The notes beneath the pieces are model-generated. The model saw only the letters and a program-made list of their open reading frames with translations. It did not search any database and was not told the origin of the DNA. Source: Fistulifera solaris (Eukaryota > Bacillariophyta > Bacillariophyceae > Naviculales > Stauroneidaceae). From it: a stretch of DNA of 64,000 nucleotides. The stretch lies in contig AP026124.1 in the NCBI GenBank assembly GCA_030295235.1, forward strand, positions 2,046,001 through 2,110,000, given 5' to 3'. The position numbers were made by a program, and so were the translations under genes. Within the stretch, counting starts at the first letter, position 1; every line of letters begins with the position of its first letter. This document shows positions 1 through 9,599 of the stretch, piece after piece.

Positions 1-2
1 GG

Positions 3-131
3 GACGATCGAAGGAGAAGAGTTCTCGAACAGCAAGAAGAACGATTCGACCAAATGTTGTTAGAAAGGTTGAAAGCTAAAAAATCACTTTGTGGTAACTT
101 CTTTGAATTTAGTAATACGCATGGCAGCTGA
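3..131 (+). CDS. 3' end of an unidentified gene (partial)
   Basis: Reading frame 3 is open from the window edge to a TGA at 129-131. The first ~28 residues are highly charged and helix-like (several Arg, Gln and Glu, then LLERLKAKK), which looks like the C-terminal coiled or basic tail of a real protein and not chance reading. The last ~14 residues are unremarkable. It converges tail-to-tail on the RAD9-like gene with only 6 bases between stop codons, so the 3' UTRs must overlap. Too little is visible to name a family. The other two forward frames close earlier and have less protein-like composition. Confidence 0.4.
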   Translation, partial: DDRRRRVLEQQEERFDQMLLERLKAKKSLCGNFFEFSNTHGS

Positions 132-137
132 ATCACA

Positions 138-1076
138 TTAGCTGTCCGTTTGAGTTCCATGTAACGGCTTGAGCAACTCATGGTCAAGAGTAGCAAGCAC
201 CAGACGTGCCGAGAGAGAGTCGCCTTGCGCATCCAGCACCAAAGGTCGACCACCCCAGTGAAAGAATAGCGTAGCATCAAGTTCGTGATCCAGATGCGAT
301 TGAGAACAATATTGCAGCATCGATTTGGCTTCTTTGATGGAAAAGACCAAAATGACTTCGGAATTCACATCCTCCGGAATATTCTGATTCTCGTCATCCT
401 CGCGACTTCGATTCTGATGGAAATCAAATTCATAAAACTCGTCACATCCTACCGCTGTTTCCGTTTTCAAAATACTGGCGTGTGTGGCCTGCAAGACCGC
501 GTTTTGACTTGTCGTGGTGGCCGCGTCGGTGTGATGAAACGACGATGCCGAAACACATTGCGCATCGTTCCGAATGACCAATGCCGCTTGATTTGTATTT
601 TTCAACGGCTCTAACAGTCGCAACAACACTTTGGGTGAACTGCGAATTTCCGAAGCATCTTCCGTGGGTGCTACAGGTGTCACTCCCGTTGCGTCGGCCG
701 CTTTCATCCGGTGCACGACAGTCATGACAGCGTCTTGATGTTGAATTTGAAATTCAAACGAAAGAAACAGAGCATCAGCAATGATTTCACTTTTGATGCG
801 CAATCCAGCAACGCCTTTGCGGGGCTTTACTACGGCGGCGAGTGCTCGCAGTGAGGCCCGACACGAGAAACGGTCCTCGTCGGTTTGCGATTCTTGACTG
901 CTCTCACGGCGTCGTTTTTTGACGCGTGATGACAGTGGAGGAGCCGTGCATCTTTCGAAAAAGGAGGATTCAAACCGGAAACAGGCAAAGGCGGACTTGC
1001 CGTCATTGATCGTCCGCAAGGACAGCCCCTCGATGACATCGAACTCCAAATAAAGATCTTTTCCGATTCGACTCAA
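138..1076 (-). CDS. RAD9: RAD9-like subunit of the 9-1-1 checkpoint clamp (5' exon unresolved)
   Basis: The start of the visible frame (LSRIGKDLYLE, then GLSLRTINDGKSAFACF) matches the N-terminal PCNA-like fold of RAD9, which in animals reads LSRIG.ELYLE...GLSLRT.NSSRSA.ACF. The end (VFSIKEAKSMLQYC, then PLVLDAQGDSLSARLVLATL) matches the second PCNA-like domain. RAD9 with HUS1 and RAD1 forms the ring that signals DNA damage to ATR. No ATG precedes LSRIG in frame. In-frame codons just upstream read SSIGC, resembling the SITCL that precedes this motif in plant RAD9, so the first ~15 residues must lie on an upstream exon in 1090-1260 that I could not place with certainty. The phosphorylated C-terminal tail of animal RAD9 is essentially absent: the protein stops soon after the second domain. 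Confidence 0.8.
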   Translation of the reverse strand: MSRIGKDLYLEFDVIEGLSLRTINDGKSAFACFRFESSFFERCTAPPLSSRVKKRRRESSQESQTDEDRFSCRASLRALAAVVKPRKGVAGLRIKSEIIADALFLSFEFQIQHQDAVMTVVHRMKAADATGVTPVAPTEDASEIRSSPKVLLRLLEPLKNTNQAALVIRNDAQCVSASSFHHTDAATTTSQNAVLQATHASILKTETAVGCDEFYEFDFHQNRSREDDENQNIPEDVNSEVILVFSIKEAKSMLQYCSQSHLDHELDATLFFHWGGRPLVLDAQGDSLSARLVLATLDHELLKPLHGTQTDS

Positions 1077-1714
1077 ACATCCGATAGAAGAACAAAAGGA
1101 CGGACCGCGTGACCAGGAATTACGCAGTCCATCTCACTTTTTATTGAAAGAGGGCGATTAATAAAAGCGTTCAGAATACTTCAATTGGACCGCCATCGTC
1201 TGCACGGGAAAAGTCGAAAGGACCGAACCACCACAGAAGCAGTCCCGTATTGAGTGAATCATGAGTTGCCAGAACGGGGGAGAATAAAAGAGACGGACCG
1301 AGGAACACGATAGGACAGTAGTCAATGAGGAACGTTACCACAGTCTACTTCATACTCTTTCTCCCCCACCGCTCTACTCCGAATAGAAAACGAAGCGAAG
1401 TGACCGAAACAACCGTGAAAACAAAATGCGAACCGATCCGTCCCTACCAGTACAGGCGTTCTTTCTTTCTTTGATAGCCAATGAATTAAGTTGTGATGAA
1501 TAAAGCACGTTTGTGGTTTGTGTTCCGCTTGAGTCACATGAACGAACGTAAAAAGTCCGCGAAGGAAGTACCTACATTACATTGGATACAAGATACAAGG
1601 CACGACGACGACTCCCCACACTCCGAGAAAAGCGTTTGGCAATTTCTATCGGCGATTGCACGAATACATTCCGTATATAATTATTATATTTCTTCTTCTT
1701 GAAAGACGAAAACA
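1077..1714. other. Intergenic region between RAD9-like (-) and CAP gene (+)
   Basis: Should hold the missing first exon of the RAD9-like gene on the minus strand near 1090-1260 and the promoter of the plus-strand CAP gene. A TATA-like GTATATAA lies at 1673-1680, about 35 bases before that gene's ATG. No repeat or RNA gene was recognised. Confidence 0.4.
1673..1680 (+). promoter_or_regulatory. TATA-like element of the CAP gene
   Basis: GTATATAA followed by an AT-rich run, 35 bases upstream of the ATG at 1715. If this is the TATA box the 5' UTR would be only a few bases long, so it may instead be fortuitous AT richness. Confidence 0.3.
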
Positions 1715-2416
1715 ATGGTGATCGAAATAATGAAAGTCGATGAAACAATACCAAGCAACATGGTCAAGCTCTCAGCTGCTCGGGATGATGTAAAATACGT
1801 GGAAGGGGTATGCATCAGCATGTACCCATCATCATCTACGCTATCCGATTTATGGCCCGAGTCCGACGCCGATGATACGTCAAGCTTATCACTATGTGGT
1901 TCACATGGTGCTCTCAGTTGGAAGTCGTCTGCTGACATAGATCCGACAGAGAAGATACCGGCACTCGTACTGGCTCCCGAAAGCCAGGAAATTATCGAGA
2001 ATGAAGTCGCACTTTTGGGCAAAATAATGGAAAGGTCAAGACACCTTCCAGGCACATCTCACTACGCTTCAAACCACATTATGGTCAACAAGGAACGAAC
2101 TAAGAGAGTTACAGCTCCTTTAGTAAGATTACATGAGTTAGACGAGTTAGCGCGAAAGCAGGCGCAGCGCATGGCCGACCAGAGCGAATTGTTTCACTCG
2201 TTCCCCGGAGAGATTCAGATGAACTTTCATCGTCCGTCTCGCCGCTTTGGTGAAAATATTGCTCGAGGAGTGTCGATCCATGACATTCACATTGGCATGA
2301 TGCGAAACCGTGCCGATCGCAACAACATATTAGATCGGCGTTTCACAAACATGGGCATGGGATCCGTCCGTGGCTCAGACGGGAATTTATACCTATGTCA
2401 AATATTTCGAGGATAG
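1715..2416 (+). CDS. CAP/SCP-domain protein (YkwD-like)
   Basis: 233 residues, single exon. The C-terminal half (about residues 130-233) is a CAP (CRISP/antigen 5/PR-1) domain: a VRLHELDELARKQAQRMAD helix, the conserved SRRFGENIARG segment, MMRNRADRNNIL and the terminal strand NMGMGSVRGSDGNLYLCQIF. CAP domains bind lipids or act as extracellular signals; bacterial YkwD-type members are the closest in layout. The first ~125 residues are acidic and low in complexity, without a signal peptide or TM segment, unusual for a family that is normally secreted, so this copy may be cytosolic or its true start may lie on an unseen exon. The canonical CAP histidine/glutamate site is only partly recognisable (the GEN glutamate is present). 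Confidence 0.75.
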   Translation: MVIEIMKVDETIPSNMVKLSAARDDVKYVEGVCISMYPSSSTLSDLWPESDADDTSSLSLCGSHGALSWKSSADIDPTEKIPALVLAPESQEIIENEVALLGKIMERSRHLPGTSHYASNHIMVNKERTKRVTAPLVRLHELDELARKQAQRMADQSELFHSFPGEIQMNFHRPSRRFGENIARGVSIHDIHIGMMRNRADRNNILDRRFTNMGMGSVRGSDGNLYLCQIFRG

Positions 2417-2813
2417 AAAGATAGGCGTCTTTAAAGCATGTATTGTACAAAATGAATAAAGGTAAAACTATTCTTACCGTCCCGTAATTATGAAATTTGA
2501 AATGGTATCAATCTTTGAAATGGTGTCAATCATTTTTTCTCGTCTGTCCATCTTGATAACGAAAGGACACTACATGCCAAAACGACTGAATTTGTTTTCG
2601 TTCGTTTTGTACTGGAACAGGTACGCACCCAAGAACCGCACACAACAATGCCTGATCTTTCGTGAACAGCGTTCTACGGCTCAAGCAATAGTTTAGTTTG
2701 ATTGTATCGAAAGGGACAACCGTTTAGCATTGACTTGTTGCCGCGACACGATTCATTTCAGACATCTAGATTATGAGCACTCGATCACGAAGCATATATT
2801 CATAATCCAGAGC
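2417..2813. other. Intergenic, convergent 3' ends
   Basis: Separates the CAP gene (+) from the vezatin-like gene (-). AT-rich 3' UTR-like sequence; an AATAAA-like string follows the CAP stop near 2455. Nothing else recognised. Confidence 0.3.
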
Positions 2814-4508
2814 TCATGTGAAACAGTGCTCACGGAAATCTGCAACAAATTCATCAAGGTCGTCGCTTGAACTTCTACCGGGAAAGTGTTTCATCAGTTC
2901 GGCAAGAAAATCTCGACTGCGAGCTCGCTTAGCAAAGATGTCACACGCGGTTTCGTTCTTCTCCGTAGAGACTTTCACGAGCGGCTTTGCATTTTCTCCG
3001 TCCTCGGAAAACCCGTCGAGAGATTCCATGCAGACATTTTCTTCAATTTGTTTAGGTAATGCATTGAGATGCTTTTGCAACTCAGCGAGTAGTTTGTTCT
3101 CATAATCTTGATACCGACATCTATCGTCGCGGCTATCAGCGTCCAATCTGGGGGCCATACTGGGCTTCTGAGGTTTAACTTTAACGTCGCCAAGACCTGA
3201 GAAAATCAAAATTTTGTTCGTGTTCGTCGCGTCGCCCTTGTGTTCACGCTCGGTGGTCGAAGGATTGCTCCCATCAACGGTAAAAACTTCTTGTTGATCT
3301 TTTGTGTTGCGAATATTCGAGTCGCCTCTCTCATTGAATGGATGGCTGGGATTGAGGTCAGACGAACCGTCGCGAATGGCAGCACCATCAATAGGAAATG
3401 TATTAACTCCGATCTGGATCTTTTCTACAAGAGCTGTTGTCTCGTCCCAAAACAATTGCCAGTCGCGCGGCTCGCTTCCCGAGCTTACTGTTTCGTAGCT
3501 CGCTTGTAAACATGTTTGCAGTCCCGAGACATCCAAAAGCATTGACTGAATATGTCTAAGAACTTGGCTATCGTCACCGTCGGGGGAGATCGCATCTTCT
3601 GGATCGACAATGGCGGAAAAATAGGCATTGGCTTCAGATAGAACCAAACACAGTGATTCGATTCGTTCAAAAGTACTTTCAATTTGTGAGGAGGCAAAGA
3701 AATGATTCAGCATTCGAGTCACAAGGGATGCGCTTTCCTGCCTCAAGCGCTTGAGCGCTACGAGAGTGACCACGCTTGTCTGATCGATCTCATTCACATC
3801 CTGTTCGCATAATTCCAGCAGCAAAGAGTTGATCTCCATCATTTTTTCCTGCAATCTTGTCCGCAAGGCGAATAGTGATGTATGCGAAAGAGATTGTTTT
3901 CTCAAAAACGCTAACTCCAACCGACTCACGCTCCGCGAGGAGGAACCTAGACCGAGCTGGATGCTCGTCGACGCTTGTAAGAAGCGTAAAAGGCGGTCTA
4001 CCGTGTGTATCCATTCCGCAATTTGGCATGTCAGCAAAGTGAGACGGTGCAAGGATTGGCAAGATGGGATGATTCGGAACAGACGGCGGTCAACCTCTAG
4101 TGGTGGAGCACCTATACTGCAGAGTATTCGAGACGTATCGTTTCTAGTCTCTTGATACATCGTCTGTTGTCGTGCCGTCATTCTCTTGTGAATTACTTGA
4201 ATTGCTGCCATTGCGATCATTGTGATTGCCGAACAGGAACCGATCAACAAAACGTTGAAACGGAGAGTTGTTGGTTGAGCCAAGAGTCCTGCACCGAAAG
4301 CAATTATCCCCGTAGCGCAACCATGACAAATTTCACCAAAATGAAGCACCTTGAACGGCTTGACGTCCGATTCCTCTACAGTTGTAAAATCTGGTGTATC
4401 GTTTTTCCCAATCTCGTCGTGCTCCTCGTCGTCCGCGGAAGAAAAGTTATCCAAATGAAACTGAAGTTGAGGGTTTAACATCACTAGACTGGCGTCAATC
4501 ACCAACAA
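2814..4508 (-). CDS. Two-TM, coiled-coil protein, possibly vezatin-like
   Basis: 564 residues in one exon. After a ~55-residue acidic N-terminus there is a hydrophobic hairpin of two TM helices (about residues 60-105: CHGCATGIIAFGAGLLAQ and VLLIGSCSAITMIAMAAI). A long mostly helical region follows, then a disordered acidic part and a helical C-terminus (DFLAELMKHFPGR). Two close TM helices, a large helical myosin-binding-type region and a short C-terminal ELxxxxG helix are the layout of vezatin/Inp2 proteins, which tether myosin to membranes or peroxisomes. This is inferred from architecture; sequence similarity by eye is weak. No signal peptide. It diverges from LENG8 over a 396-base shared upstream region. 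Confidence 0.45.
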   Translation of the reverse strand: MLVIDASLVMLNPQLQFHLDNFSSADDEEHDEIGKNDTPDFTTVEESDVKPFKVLHFGEICHGCATGIIAFGAGLLAQPTTLRFNVLLIGSCSAITMIAMAAIQVIHKRMTARQQTMYQETRNDTSRILCSIGAPPLEVDRRLFRIIPSCQSLHRLTLLTCQIAEWIHTVDRLLRFLQASTSIQLGLGSSSRSVSRLELAFLRKQSLSHTSLFALRTRLQEKMMEINSLLLELCEQDVNEIDQTSVVTLVALKRLRQESASLVTRMLNHFFASSQIESTFERIESLCLVLSEANAYFSAIVDPEDAISPDGDDSQVLRHIQSMLLDVSGLQTCLQASYETVSSGSEPRDWQLFWDETTALVEKIQIGVNTFPIDGAAIRDGSSDLNPSHPFNERGDSNIRNTKDQQEVFTVDGSNPSTTEREHKGDATNTNKILIFSGLGDVKVKPQKPSMAPRLDADSRDDRCRYQDYENKLLAELQKHLNALPKQIEENVCMESLDGFSEDGENAKPLVKVSTEKNETACDIFAKRARSRDFLAELMKHFPGRSSSDDLDEFVADFREHCFT

Positions 4509-4904
4509 AACATCTCCCCCTTCCTACTATTTCCGTCTTGCCTTTGCGAGAGGGGCTTTGAAGGGTTAAAAACAAAAAAAATGTGAAATAAAAAATTAAC
4601 AAATAAAGGGATCGAGGCGATAATAATAAAGCAAAATAAAATGCTTTCGTTCCAGGACTGCCATCCTGTTGAGTCACAACAAATGATCACCCCCACACTT
4701 TGACCCATAGTACCTGGTATTCACGGAATAAAGGAAAATCTTTCGTTTCTCGCATCACACGAAGCCAGAACTCCATTAAAACATTTTTGGAAGGATATCA
4801 TTCATTCAACATCATACTGCGAAGAGCGACGTTCGCGGTAAAGGACAACAAGGTAATACACAACAGCCATCATTCTATTTATGTGAAGGGTTCGTTAAAC
4901 AGGC
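4509..4904. other. Divergent promoter region
   Basis: Shared 5' region of the vezatin-like gene (-) and LENG8/SAC3 (+). Contains one copy of the recurrent TACCTGGTA motif. Otherwise AT-rich without recognised structure. Confidence 0.4.
4711..4719. promoter_or_regulatory. TACCTGGTA intergenic motif
   Basis: Copy of the 9-base motif (reverse complement TACCAGGTA) that recurs in at least eight intergenic regions of this window. Here it sits between two divergent genes. Confidence 0.35.
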
Positions 4905-6109
4905 ATGGGTAAATTGAAGAGAAAAAGTTTGTCAAAGTCCAGCAAAGTGGTTTCGGTCGCCGAAACTCCAGCAGTCTATTCGGAAGATCTTGGTACTAAA
5001 GGAATAAAACAACTTCGCAATGGTCAAGGGGCGTCGTTAGAAGGATTCTCTCTTGTTGTGAACTCCACTGAAAAGAAACGGAGGCTGGAAAGAAAGGTAG
5101 GTCTCATTCATGATGATGATTGCAGCGCAGCCATCGCCGACCTTAATCTTTCATCTCTCAGGCACGCTTTAAAGTTACTGGCGACAAGTCAAAGACAATA
5201 GACCTTCTTTATCGCCCTCTTGACGCAGCAAGAAATAGTCACGACAAAGCCGGATCAAAGCAAAGTGATCGGTTAATTGGAGAGAATACCTCCCTCGAAA
5301 AGCCGTACCTCCGTTTGACGGACTTTCCCAAAAAAGAAGACGTTCGACCGCTGAGCGTCTTGGTCAAGTCATTAGCTCACATTAAAAATCGTTACATTAA
5401 AGATGAAGACTTTGAATGGGCAAACGAACAGCTGAAAAGCGTACGACAAGATCTTACGGTGCAACGACTTCGCAATTCTTTCGTGCTAGAGGTTTACGAG
5501 ACGCATGCTCGCATACTGCTCGAAGAGGGCGATCTCGACGAGTTCAATCAGTGTCAGACTGTCATTCGAAGTATTGTAAAAGGTGCTGGGTACGACGATG
5601 GATGCGGGGAGATGCCTTCGGAAGAAATAAGGGACAGCAATACCCCTCTCGCCCAGAACGAGGAAACGGAGGACGAATTCCGGGGTTATGGCATTCTCTA
5701 CGCACTGGTACGAAATGCATGGTCCCAACTCAAGTTGGAGTTGGCTCAAGTCAATGCGAGTAGCTTGGAAGGACGCGAGGGAATCGAACTAAGTTCTGTC
5801 CACGCCATACAAGTTGTCAAGGCGGTGCAGGAATGCGACTACCGCACATTCTTTCGACTTTATGAATGCGCCCCACATTTGTCGGCTTATCTGATGGATT
5901 TTCTGGTCAAGCGGGTGCGCAATGAAGCGTACAATCGTATTATAGCATCACATCGTCCCACTGTTAGCATCGAGTACATTCGCGATGCACTGCATTTGGC
6001 AGATTTGGAAGAGACCAGAAGATTTTTGCGACAACAAGGTGCTTCGTTTATTCATGAAAAGGGAGAGCCGACGTTTTGGATTGATTGTAAATCCAGTCTA
6101 TCAGGCTAA
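4905..6109 (+). CDS. LENG8/SAC3-GANP family mRNA-export protein
   Basis: Two exons, 4905-5096 and 5162-6109, with a 65-nt GTAGGT...TCTCAG intron; both junctions are in phase 0. Exon 1 encodes a basic N-terminus; exon 2 carries a complete SAC3/GANP domain. Diagnostic segments match the human LENG8 pattern: YLRLTDFP, VRPLSVLVKSLAHIK, the near-invariant EQLKSVRQDLTVQ, VYETHARILLEEGD, EFNQCQTV, YRTFFRLYECAPHLSAYLMD, and a final IDCKSSLS. SAC3-family proteins scaffold TREX-2 or related mRNA processing and export complexes at the nuclear pore; the LENG8 branch is a short nuclear form lacking the FG and CID parts of GANP. About 380 residues, short for LENG8, mainly because the disordered N-terminus is small. 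The reading frame is undamaged. Confidence 0.87.
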
Positions 6110-6355
6110 ATGTGTCTCTTTCGTGTTCTTTCACAATCACTGTTTAACTACTGTCATTTTTCTGCGAAGAGCTTCCTTATTCGATCTAGTAATGTTGTTG
6201 GCGGAAGAATGTTTACAAGAGGTAGCAGATAGATAAAGTATTAATACGTCGGGGCTTGCTAGGTTGTTTTGCAAGCGTTAGTTTAAGATGGTCTAATCCT
6301 GGGCATTGCAAGTTCGACCAATAGACAATCGACGACGACGACTCGTGAATAATTT

Positions 6356-6361
6356 CACGTG
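6356..6361. promoter_or_regulatory. G-box CACGTG upstream of SEC62
   Basis: Perfect 6-base palindrome, a known core for bZIP and bHLH factors, 17 bases before a TGACGTCA site. Assignment to SEC62 is inferred from position. Confidence 0.35.
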
Positions 6362-6377
6362 ACTTAAGATATGATCG

Positions 6378-6385
6378 TGACGTCA
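6378..6385. promoter_or_regulatory. CRE-type palindrome TGACGTCA upstream of SEC62
   Basis: Exact cAMP-response/bZIP palindrome. TGACGT cores are known CO2/cAMP-responsive elements in diatoms, and ACGT-core sites bind unfolded-protein-response bZIP factors in plants and animals. Either would be plausible for an ER translocon gene; which applies cannot be told from sequence. Confidence 0.4.
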
Positions 6386-6599
6386 CAATGTGACCCTCGA
6401 CCTCTAGGTTTTTCTACTGCAGTAGCAAAATGCGTGGCCCTGAACGGCTGTTTCGTCACCGCTCGTTTTTGATGGGGACGAAATTGAGCGATCAACGTCA
6501 CCGCGGCAAGACCGGTCGCTGAAACTTTGGAGCTCGCTCTACATGGTGCAGAAAGGCAACGATTGCCAGTGCATTGACCAATAAGTTTAGTTTTTAACC

Positions 6600-7731
6600 A
6601 TGACAACCGACACCACAAAGGAAAAGGGAGAAGGCAGCGGTGTGCCGTTTTACGATGATCTGGAGAATTTGAAAAATTGTGCGATTTTTTGCGAAGCAAA
6701 AATGGTCCTCCTGTGAGAGAAGCATTGCTGATGGAAAAGCGGGTCCATTACTTGAAAGGTACGCGCTTTCGTTTTCCTTTAGAATGATTTCTAGCCAGTC
6801 TAACAAAGTTTCCAAAATCAGGAGAGAAGCTTGTCAACTTTATGTTCGAGCCGAAAAAGGGTGTCAAATGGCCGAAGAAATTGCCGAAATTTGAGAGTCG
6901 ACAAGATGCGATTGCTGTGTGCAAAGAGCTTTGCAAGCACCAATTCCTTCTTCGATCGGAGAAGCGAGGAAAAGGAGATCTTGGTGTAAGTTATTTGTTT
7001 TCACGTAATCTCTTTTACTCCGCCATCGAAAATAAAAACTAACTTTCCGGATTTATCAGGTCTCCCGAGTCCGCGAATTCGACGAGGCTGGTTACTTCAC
7101 GTGGCTTTATGAAGGGGATAAAACGGTCAGCCATGTTATGACGACTCTTCTCATTGTGGGGTTCTTGTTCTGCGTTTGCTTCCCTATATGGCCTGCTTTC
7201 CTCCGACTTTTTGTCTGGTACATGTCGGTTACTTTCCTCCTATTCACTTTCGGGTTGATTACTCTTCGTGGTTTTGCCTTCTTGTTCATCTGGATGATTG
7301 GCTTCGAATTCTGGTTCCTTCCGAACTTATTTGACGAAAGTCTCGGTTTTGTAGATTCTTTCTCTCCTGTTTACTCTTTCGAATCAACAAAACCCGGTCA
7401 ATTGCCTTACCGAATCGGTGTTGCCGTCGCGTTCTTCTCCTTTTGCTGGTGGGCCATCACGCAACCATCGGAATTTGATGGTTTTGTTGCGGCGCAGGGA
7501 GATTTCTTGAAGGATCTGTACGCCGGTACACTATTGTCGGATATGTCTCAGAGTGACAAAGAAAACATCGACAAACCAAAGGTCCAATCTCTCGAGGATC
7601 TGCTGAAGAGTTTGGAAGATGATATGGAGAATGAAAACTTCCGAAAAGAAGTTGATGAAGAGGAGAAGCTAGAGTCGTTGCTTGATAACCTCGTCGGGAC
7701 GGAAGAAAATGTCGAAGAAGAGGAAGAATAA
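6600..7731 (+). CDS. SEC62: SEC62, post-translational ER translocon subunit
   Basis: Three exons: 6600-6758, 6822-6985 and 7060-7731, with introns of 63 and 74 nt (GTACGC...AATCAG and GTAAGT...TATCAG). The N-terminal domain reads LCDFLRSKNGPPV...KRVHYLKGEKLVNFM and later DAIAVCKELCKHQFLLR, matching the cytosolic SEC62 fold. A YFTWLYEGD segment, two TM helices (about 7138-7290) and the conserved FWFLPNLFDESLGFVDSFSPVYSFE motif follow; the tail is acidic. SEC62 works with SEC61/SEC63 in post-translational import. The ATG at 6600 (MTTDTTKEKGEG) and the conserved LCDFLRS frame are out of register by one base near 6665; adding one G to GGAG would give DDLEEFEKLCDF. So exon 1 contains a frame break or a sequence error. 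The third TM seen near 7430 may be peripheral. Confidence 0.85.
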
Positions 7732-7831
7732 AGAAAACTGCTGTAGGTGTATTCTCTAATATCATAAGTTTTATTGTGCCATGCAGAGTCGTAAAAAACT
7801 GCTCGAAAGAATTGTTTTCGCTTTTCCACGC

Positions 7832-9019
7832 TTACTCATAGATAATCAAAGTGTATTTATCTAAAAGGCGCTTTCGCTTGAAAAAGCATGGGTGCTCCCG
7901 TGAAGGGATGAAAAAGGATAACTGCTCGGCATGGAGGCACAGCGGCATGCCCAGCTCGTGTAATTGTTCCTCGAGATGGAATGAGTCGGCACTGCGTGGT
8001 ATACCGCAGTTGCCTTCTCCTAAGTAGCCGTAAATGTCGTCCCCCAAGATCGGATATCCCAACGCTGCGGTATGAACACGGAGTTGGTGGGTTCGACCCG
8101 TGAAAGGCGTCAACTCGACTCGAGTGACAGGAAGTCGGCTGCCTCCGGGATGATGCAAATATTCGTGTGATCGGACATCGACCACAGTGAAACTCGGCTT
8201 TGGGGCTTGATCAATGAACTTTTGAAATGAAGGATGTACGACCCGATCAGACGAGGAAGATCGTGATTGCGCGACACGCATGAAGGGAGGATGCAACGGA
8301 TCTCGTTCGAGTGCGATATCGACTTCGATCCCAGATAGCAATGGAACATGACCACAAAGTAGCGCTTGATATACTTTCTTCACTTGTCGATTGCGAAAGG
8401 CGTCGTGTAATTTTCGGAGAGCGTCTTCCTGCAATGCGTACACAATGATCCCACTCGTGTCCATATCCAATCGATGAACCACCATTTTGTCAATGTCGAT
8501 AGAGGGGGACAATACTTTGTGGACCAGACCCGCCAAGGACGGATTGCGACGCGGCCCGGGTACACTGAGGATTCCCGATGGCTTGCTAACGACGCAAATG
8601 TGGTCGTCGTAGTAGAGTATGTGCAAATGTTGGGCTGGATCCAGTTTCCGTGAAGCTCTGGTTTCTGCGGCAATTTTCATTTGTAATTTTCGTTTTTCTT
8701 CCGATGAAAGACTGTTATACACATCCAACCGCCGAGCTGCCGAATGGGATAAATGATCCAAATTCATGTTCATCAGATCCAGATCGGTGATAGCGCGAGC
8801 GGGCGGGACGCTGTTAGCGGTATAGGTTTGCAGCGGCATGAGGTTGCTGATCCAGGGAACTAATTGAACGGTAACGGTTCGCTTCATCAAGAAGGAAGAC
8901 GGTGACAATATGTCCGGGGTGCAGACAGTAGTAGACAGATCGAAGGAATGAACCTTTAGAACAAAGAGGGAGATTGCAGCAAGAAAGACTTTAAAAGAGA
9001 CCGCATTGCAAGCTGCCAT
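7832..9019 (-). CDS. RluA-family pseudouridine synthase with N-terminal targeting signal
   Basis: 395 residues, single exon. The catalytic motif HRLDMDTSGIIVYA (about residues 183-196) carries the invariant Asp of RluA enzymes. Upstream HILYYDDHICVVSKPSG and downstream VKKVYQALLCGHVP, ELTPFTGRTHQLRVH and LGYPILGDDIYG are the remaining RluA blocks. The enzyme isomerises uridine to pseudouridine in rRNA or tRNA. The N-terminus (FKVFLAAISLFVLKVHSF) is a hydrophobic signal-peptide-like stretch ending in a residue pair followed by Phe, resembling a diatom plastid presequence, so organellar RNA is the likely substrate; target position is unknown. No S4 domain is seen. It converges with SEC62 (100 bases between stops). 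Confidence 0.88.
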   Translation of the reverse strand: MAACNAVSFKVFLAAISLFVLKVHSFDLSTTVCTPDILSPSSFLMKRTVTVQLVPWISNLMPLQTYTANSVPPARAITDLDLMNMNLDHLSHSAARRLDVYNSLSSEEKRKLQMKIAAETRASRKLDPAQHLHILYYDDHICVVSKPSGILSVPGPRRNPSLAGLVHKVLSPSIDIDKMVVHRLDMDTSGIIVYALQEDALRKLHDAFRNRQVKKVYQALLCGHVPLLSGIEVDIALERDPLHPPFMRVAQSRSSSSDRVVHPSFQKFIDQAPKPSFTVVDVRSHEYLHHPGGSRLPVTRVELTPFTGRTHQLRVHTAALGYPILGDDIYGYLGEGNCGIPRSADSFHLEEQLHELGMPLCLHAEQLSFFIPSREHPCFFKRKRLLDKYTLIIYE

Positions 9020-9367
9020 AAGCTTCTCTAAAATCCTTCGTTATTTAGAAGAAAGCTTGTCTCTGACGCGGATTTCTCTCAGCAAAATCAGTCCATCGAT
9101 ACCTTCTTTCAAAACGGTTCTGTTATTGCTCTACGATTTTGAAAACTGTCGACGTTATTATCACTTAGTGAGCTGAGAATATTGCAACAGCCAGGAGAGT
9201 CGAAAATGTAAGTTATTTGGTGTTCCACTTTGTCATCGTCGCTCCTATTGTCGTTGCTTTTATCATCGTCGTTTCGAGGAGCAAACGGCTAAAGGGGACA
9301 AAAGTTGAACGCCATCAGTTTCATGACTAATCCAGTCTTGGAAAAAAGCGATAGTAATGTTTTACTA

Positions 9368-9376
9368 TACCTGGTA
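9368..9376. promoter_or_regulatory. TACCTGGTA intergenic motif
   Basis: Exact copy of the recurrent 9-mer, adjacent to the first GACTG/CAGTC inverted repeat. Confidence 0.35.
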
Positions 9377-9383
9377 GACCCAA

Positions 9384-9423
9384 GTGTGAGCGACCTTTTC
9401 CACGACTGCATTTCAGTCATGAG
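9384..9423. repeat. Inverted-repeat segment, copy 1
   Basis: Contains CACGACTGCATTTCAGTCATGAG, an imperfect inverted repeat (GACTG / CAGTC arms). The same arms with similar flanks occur at 9600-9640, and the arms alone at 19176-19197, 34490-34511 and 52105-52128. Confidence 0.45.
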
Positions 9424-9599
9424 TCATGAGGTGTCATTTACCGGGCCGGACAGTTACATTGTTACATTACCACCGGTCGTTTTGTTAGTTTGGTAAGCAA
9501 AATTGTCATTATTTATACGATCCATTTACCGTCCGCACCATATACAACTCAAGCCTCATCTTTTTGTCGAGCAAATTGTCACCTTTTCTTCAATACCAT

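Larger units (their letters stand above)
6110..6599. other. Intergenic region upstream of SEC62
   Basis: 490 bases between LENG8 and SEC62, both on the plus strand. Contains a G-box (CACGTG, 6356-6361) and a perfect CRE palindrome (TGACGTCA, 6378-6385), about 240 and 215 bases before the SEC62 ATG. No gene is supported here. Confidence 0.45.
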
